25,729 nucleotides of DNA, from positions 1-25,729 of the forward strand of contig CAYTLQ010000335.1 in assembly GCA_964438715.1 (NCBI GenBank), written 5' to 3'. The translations under genes were made by a program, and so were the position numbers. The DNA is from CAYTLQ01 sp964438715 (lineage in GTDB: Bacteria; Bacteroidota; Ignavibacteria; Ignavibacteriales; Ignavibacteriaceae). Of this stretch, positions 23,248 through 25,729 are shown piece after piece; position 1 is the stretch's first letter, and every line of letters begins with the position of its first letter. Under the pieces are notes generated by a model. It saw only the letters and a program-made list of their open reading frames with translations. It made no database searches and was not told the DNA's origin.

Positions 23248-25268
23248 TGCTCTTCAGCCTTGCGTAATTCACGCAGAAAGTCGGTCTCAGATAGTACGGG
23301 TATGTTTAACTCAAAAGCTTTTTTTAATTTTGAACCGGCGCTTTCACCGGCAATTACATAATCCGTTTTTTTACTGACAGAAGCAGATGAGCGCCCCCCA
23401 AGTGCTGTTATTCGGTCTGAAGCTTCATCCCGGCTAAGGGACTGTAACGAGCCTGTTAGAACAAAGGTTTTGCCTTTAAAGAAATTATCGGTTACTTGTT
23501 TTTCTTCCTCGCTGAAACGGAGTTTATATTCCCGCAACCGTTGAACGATGTGCAGATTATGAGGATTACTGAAAAATCTTTTTATACTACCTGATATTCT
23601 TTCACCGATTTCATAAACAGCCGATATTTCTTCTTCAGATGCGGAGAGTAAGTTATCGATATTTCGGAAATGCGATGCAAGTTTTTTTGCGACTCCCGCA
23701 CCGACATACCTGATACCTAAAGCAAATAACACTTTACTGAAAGGCTGTTCCTTGCTTTTTTCTATTGCCGCAAGAAGATTGTTGATACTTTTTTCTCCAA
23801 AACGCTCTAATGCCGTTAATTGCTCTTTGTAGTTATGCAATTCATATATGTCAGCATAAGTTTTCAAAAATCCATTGTTAACAAAAGTATCTATTAGCGC
23901 TTCACCGAGTCCCTCGATGTCCATTGCGCCCCTTGAAGAAAAATGTTCGATTCTTCCCTTTACCTGATCAGGACACTCGCTGTTTTCACAATAAAATGTA
24001 ACTTCTTCCTCCGGTTGGAAGAGTTTACTTCCACAGGTGGGACATACAGAGGGAGGCATAATCTTTTCTGAATTCTTTTTTCTCTTTTCAAGAACAACTC
24101 CGGTTACCTTTGGTATAACATCGCCTCCTTTTTCTATTATAACGATGTCCTCGCGATGAAGATCTTTTCTTTGAATTTCATCGTAATTATGCAAAGTGGC
24201 GCGACTTATAGTAGAGCCTGCAAGAAATACCGGCTCAAGTTCAGCTACCGGAGTAACAGCTCCTGTTCTGCCAACCTGCCAGGTTACATCCCGTAATTTT
24301 GTAAATGCTTGTTTTGCCTTAAACTTATAAGCAACAGCCCAACGGGGAGATTTTGCGATACTCCCCAGGATTTTCTGATGCTCAAGAGTATTAACTTTAA
24401 TAACAACACCATCAACCTCGTAAGGCAGTCCATCCCGTTTTGCTTCAAAATCCCTGCAAGTGATAATTACTTCCTCAATATTACTGCATAACCGATAATC
24501 GGGATTTACTCTGAAGCCGAGAGACGAAAGCAGTTCTAAATTTTCATTCTGTGTTGAGAATACAGGTTTTTCAGATAGAAAATAATAGGTGAAAATTTTC
24601 AATGGTCGGGACGCTACAATTTTAGGGTCCTGCATTTTTATTGTACCTGAAGCAAAATTCCTAGGATTAGCAAAAAGTTTCTCACCACGCTCTTCACGCT
24701 CGCGATTAAGTTTCCGGAAATCTTCGATTTCCATATAGATTTCACCACGAACCTCAAATTCATCGGGCAAATGCTTCAAGTTTTTTGGTTTGGTAAGTGT
24801 TAGCGGAACAGATCGAATTGTTTTTATGTTAGCTGTTACAAGCTCTCCGGTTTCTCCATCGCCGCGCGTTGCCGCTCCCGCAAGTTTTCCTTCTTTGTAA
24901 GTTAAGCTTATAGAAACGCCATCAATTTTAAACTCTACTATATACCCTGGTTTTGCACCGTAAGGTAACCCGTCGCGTACTCTCCTGTCAAAATCGTACA
25001 ACTCTTCTTCGGAGTAAGTATTTGCCAGACTGAGCATTGGGAATTTATGTTTATGTGGCGGGAACTCTTTTGTAAGGTCTTTTCCCACTCGCTGAGTGGG
25101 AGAATCAGGGCTTATAAGTTCCGGAAATTGTGATTCGAGTTGCTCAAGTTCACGAAGTAATGCATCATAGTCATAATCGCTGATAACGGGATCATTAAGC
25201 ACATAATACCGATAATCATGTTCCCTTATTTTTTCACGGAGTTGCTGAATTTTTTTTTCCGCGTTCAT
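23244..25268 (-). CDS. ligA: NAD-dependent DNA ligase LigA
   Basis: The 674-residue enzyme seals nicks in double-stranded DNA during replication and repair using NAD. All domains are present in order. Domain Ia has the YYVLNDPVISDYDYD tyrosine/aspartate NAD-binding block. The adenylation domain has nucleophile K114 in the KIDG motif and TRGDGETGE. An OB fold follows, then a zinc finger with C409, C412, C427 and C432, helix-hairpin-helix repeats (about 440-585) and a C-terminal BRCT domain beginning near FKGKTFVLTGSL and containing KKTDYVIAGESAGSK. Length matches the family (E. coli 671). It starts 15 bases after the RodZ-like stop and its end overlaps the next gene by four bases. Confidence 0.98.
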   Translation of the reverse strand: MNAEKKIQQLREKIREHDYRYYVLNDPVISDYDYDALLRELEQLESQFPELISPDSPTQRVGKDLTKEFPPHKHKFPMLSLANTYSEEELYDFDRRVRDGLPYGAKPGYIVEFKIDGVSISLTYKEGKLAGAATRGDGETGELVTANIKTIRSVPLTLTKPKNLKHLPDEFEVRGEIYMEIEDFRKLNREREERGEKLFANPRNFASGTIKMQDPKIVASRPLKIFTYYFLSEKPVFSTQNENLELLSSLGFRVNPDYRLCSNIEEVIITCRDFEAKRDGLPYEVDGVVIKVNTLEHQKILGSIAKSPRWAVAYKFKAKQAFTKLRDVTWQVGRTGAVTPVAELEPVFLAGSTISRATLHNYDEIQRKDLHREDIVIIEKGGDVIPKVTGVVLEKRKKNSEKIMPPSVCPTCGSKLFQPEEEVTFYCENSECPDQVKGRIEHFSSRGAMDIEGLGEALIDTFVNNGFLKTYADIYELHNYKEQLTALERFGEKSINNLLAAIEKSKEQPFSKVLFALGIRYVGAGVAKKLASHFRNIDNLLSASEEEISAVYEIGERISGSIKRFFSNPHNLHIVQRLREYKLRFSEEEKQVTDNFFKGKTFVLTGSLQSLSRDEASDRITALGGRSSASVSKKTDYVIAGESAGSKLKKAFELNIPVLSETDFLRELRKAEEQ

Positions 25269-25283
25269 CTGAATAATTAATAT

Positions 25284-25729
25284 TTATGGAGTTTTGGGTT
25301 TTGTTACAGATTGACCGGGAGTGGATTCGGGAGTTTTTATACCGCTCTTATCCACCGATAATCTCATTGAACGCTTCGTCTGTTTTTTAAATAATAGCTC
25401 TTTATCATTTAGAAATAAACTTACAGCTCCCGAGTTACCAATTGTAAGATCAAAAGTGGTTTGTGCTTTCTGAATAATTGATTGTTGTGGAAGCAGAAAA
25501 TATTCATAACGCAGTGTGTTATCAATAAGGATTTGTACCCAGGAGGAGTCTGATGCCGTGATACGGAGGATAAGACTGTCGCCCGCCGCAACGGTAGAAA
25601 CATCTCCGGTAGCTGTTTCTTTATAACGATTTTTTGATTTTGCAATAATATCCTCTACCGGCTCTTCTACAATTATTTCATTGTCGGATGAATGAAAAAA
25701 CACAAAATAAATTCCGGTTCCAATAATAA
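25284..25729 (-). CDS. RodZ-like cell-shape protein, C-terminal part (cut by window edge)
   Basis: The frame stays open to the end of the window, so the start lies beyond base 25729. The first visible residues (IIGTGIYFVFF) form the end of a membrane helix. They are followed by a linker of about 45 residues and a DUF4115-type beta domain with ITASDSSWVQILIDN, LPQQSIIQK and LTIGNSGAVSLFLNDKEL, then a Pro/Thr-rich tail. This is the periplasmic part of RodZ-family proteins, whose missing N-terminus normally carries a helix-turn-helix that binds MreB. The GTG at 25703 is an apparent start but sits inside the membrane helix, so it is not used. It leads the minus-strand run ahead of LigA. Confidence 0.85.
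   Translation of the reverse strand, partial: IIGTGIYFVFFHSSDNEIIVEEPVEDIIAKSKNRYKETATGDVSTVAAGDSLILRITASDSSWVQILIDNTLRYEYFLLPQQSIIQKAQTTFDLTIGNSGAVSLFLNDKELLFKKQTKRSMRLSVDKSGIKTPESTPGQSVTKPKTP

Noticed and set aside
25284..25703. GTG at 25703 as the start of a complete 139-residue gene
   Set aside because: The frame is open to the window edge and the residues before the GTG continue a membrane helix, so this is the C-terminal part of a longer RodZ-like protein.
1..25729. CRISPR arrays, tRNA or rRNA genes, insertion sequences
   Set aside because: No regularly spaced repeats, cloverleaf-like sequences, rRNA-like stretches or transposase motifs were seen on reading both strands.

Overview
The window is AT-rich bacterial chromosome from a Gram-negative organism. 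Lipopolysaccharide-type glycan genes, an MsbA-like exporter, a lipobox lipoprotein and several FCB-like gene families point to the Bacteroidota/Chlorobiota side of the tree, possibly Ignavibacteria. That placement is inference from gene content; there is no rRNA or other marker here. No tRNA, rRNA, CRISPR array or complete insertion sequence was seen.

Region 1 (1-5217, all + strand) is an accessory, visibly more AT-rich island. After the last codons of an upstream gene comes a tight three-gene restriction-modification module: a beta-class SPPY DNA methyltransferase, a putative PD-(D/E)XK restriction endonuclease of unrecognised family, and a D12/Dam-type adenine methyltransferase. Directly downstream is a decayed membrane-protein gene with two internal in-frame stops, then a second short remnant. 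The island ends with a two-gene unit: a 92-residue coiled-coil, tail-anchored protein and a 377-residue protein joining an Mrr-like E-D-QxK nuclease signature to a glycine-zipper membrane segment. This pair is the best candidate here for an undescribed defence or toxin system. A weak hairpin/T-run separates the island from the next region.

Region 2 (5378-17237) is a surface-glycan locus in three transcription blocks. On the minus strand, a GT9 heptosyltransferase-like enzyme, a GT4 glycosyltransferase and a WcaJ-type undecaprenyl-phosphate sugar transferase are read from 8929 down to 5378. On the plus strand, two GT2 glycosyltransferases lead into a translationally coupled housekeeping trio: DUF1844 protein, NAD kinase and an exported thioredoxin-like protein. 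On the minus strand again, a beta-propeller-like lipoprotein, an MsbA-type ABC exporter and an O-antigen-ligase-like protein are packed with no gaps. The ligase-like protein carries about 300 extra residues that look like a beta-propeller, inserted in the loop that normally faces the periplasm. Together these genes could prime, extend, flip and attach a lipid-linked glycan.

A 461-base gap (17238-17698) holds no recognisable gene, only two small perfect hairpins.

Region 3 (17699-25729, all - strand) is a compact housekeeping run read from right to left: C-terminal half of a RodZ-like cell-shape protein (cut by the window edge), LigA DNA ligase, a small unknown protein, a STAS-domain protein, a Cof-type HAD phosphatase, a 7TM-HD (PgpH-type) phosphodiesterase, a XerC/XerD recombinase and an M50 site-2 protease. 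Most neighbours overlap or lie within 15 bases, apart from about 75 bases between the STAS and HAD genes.
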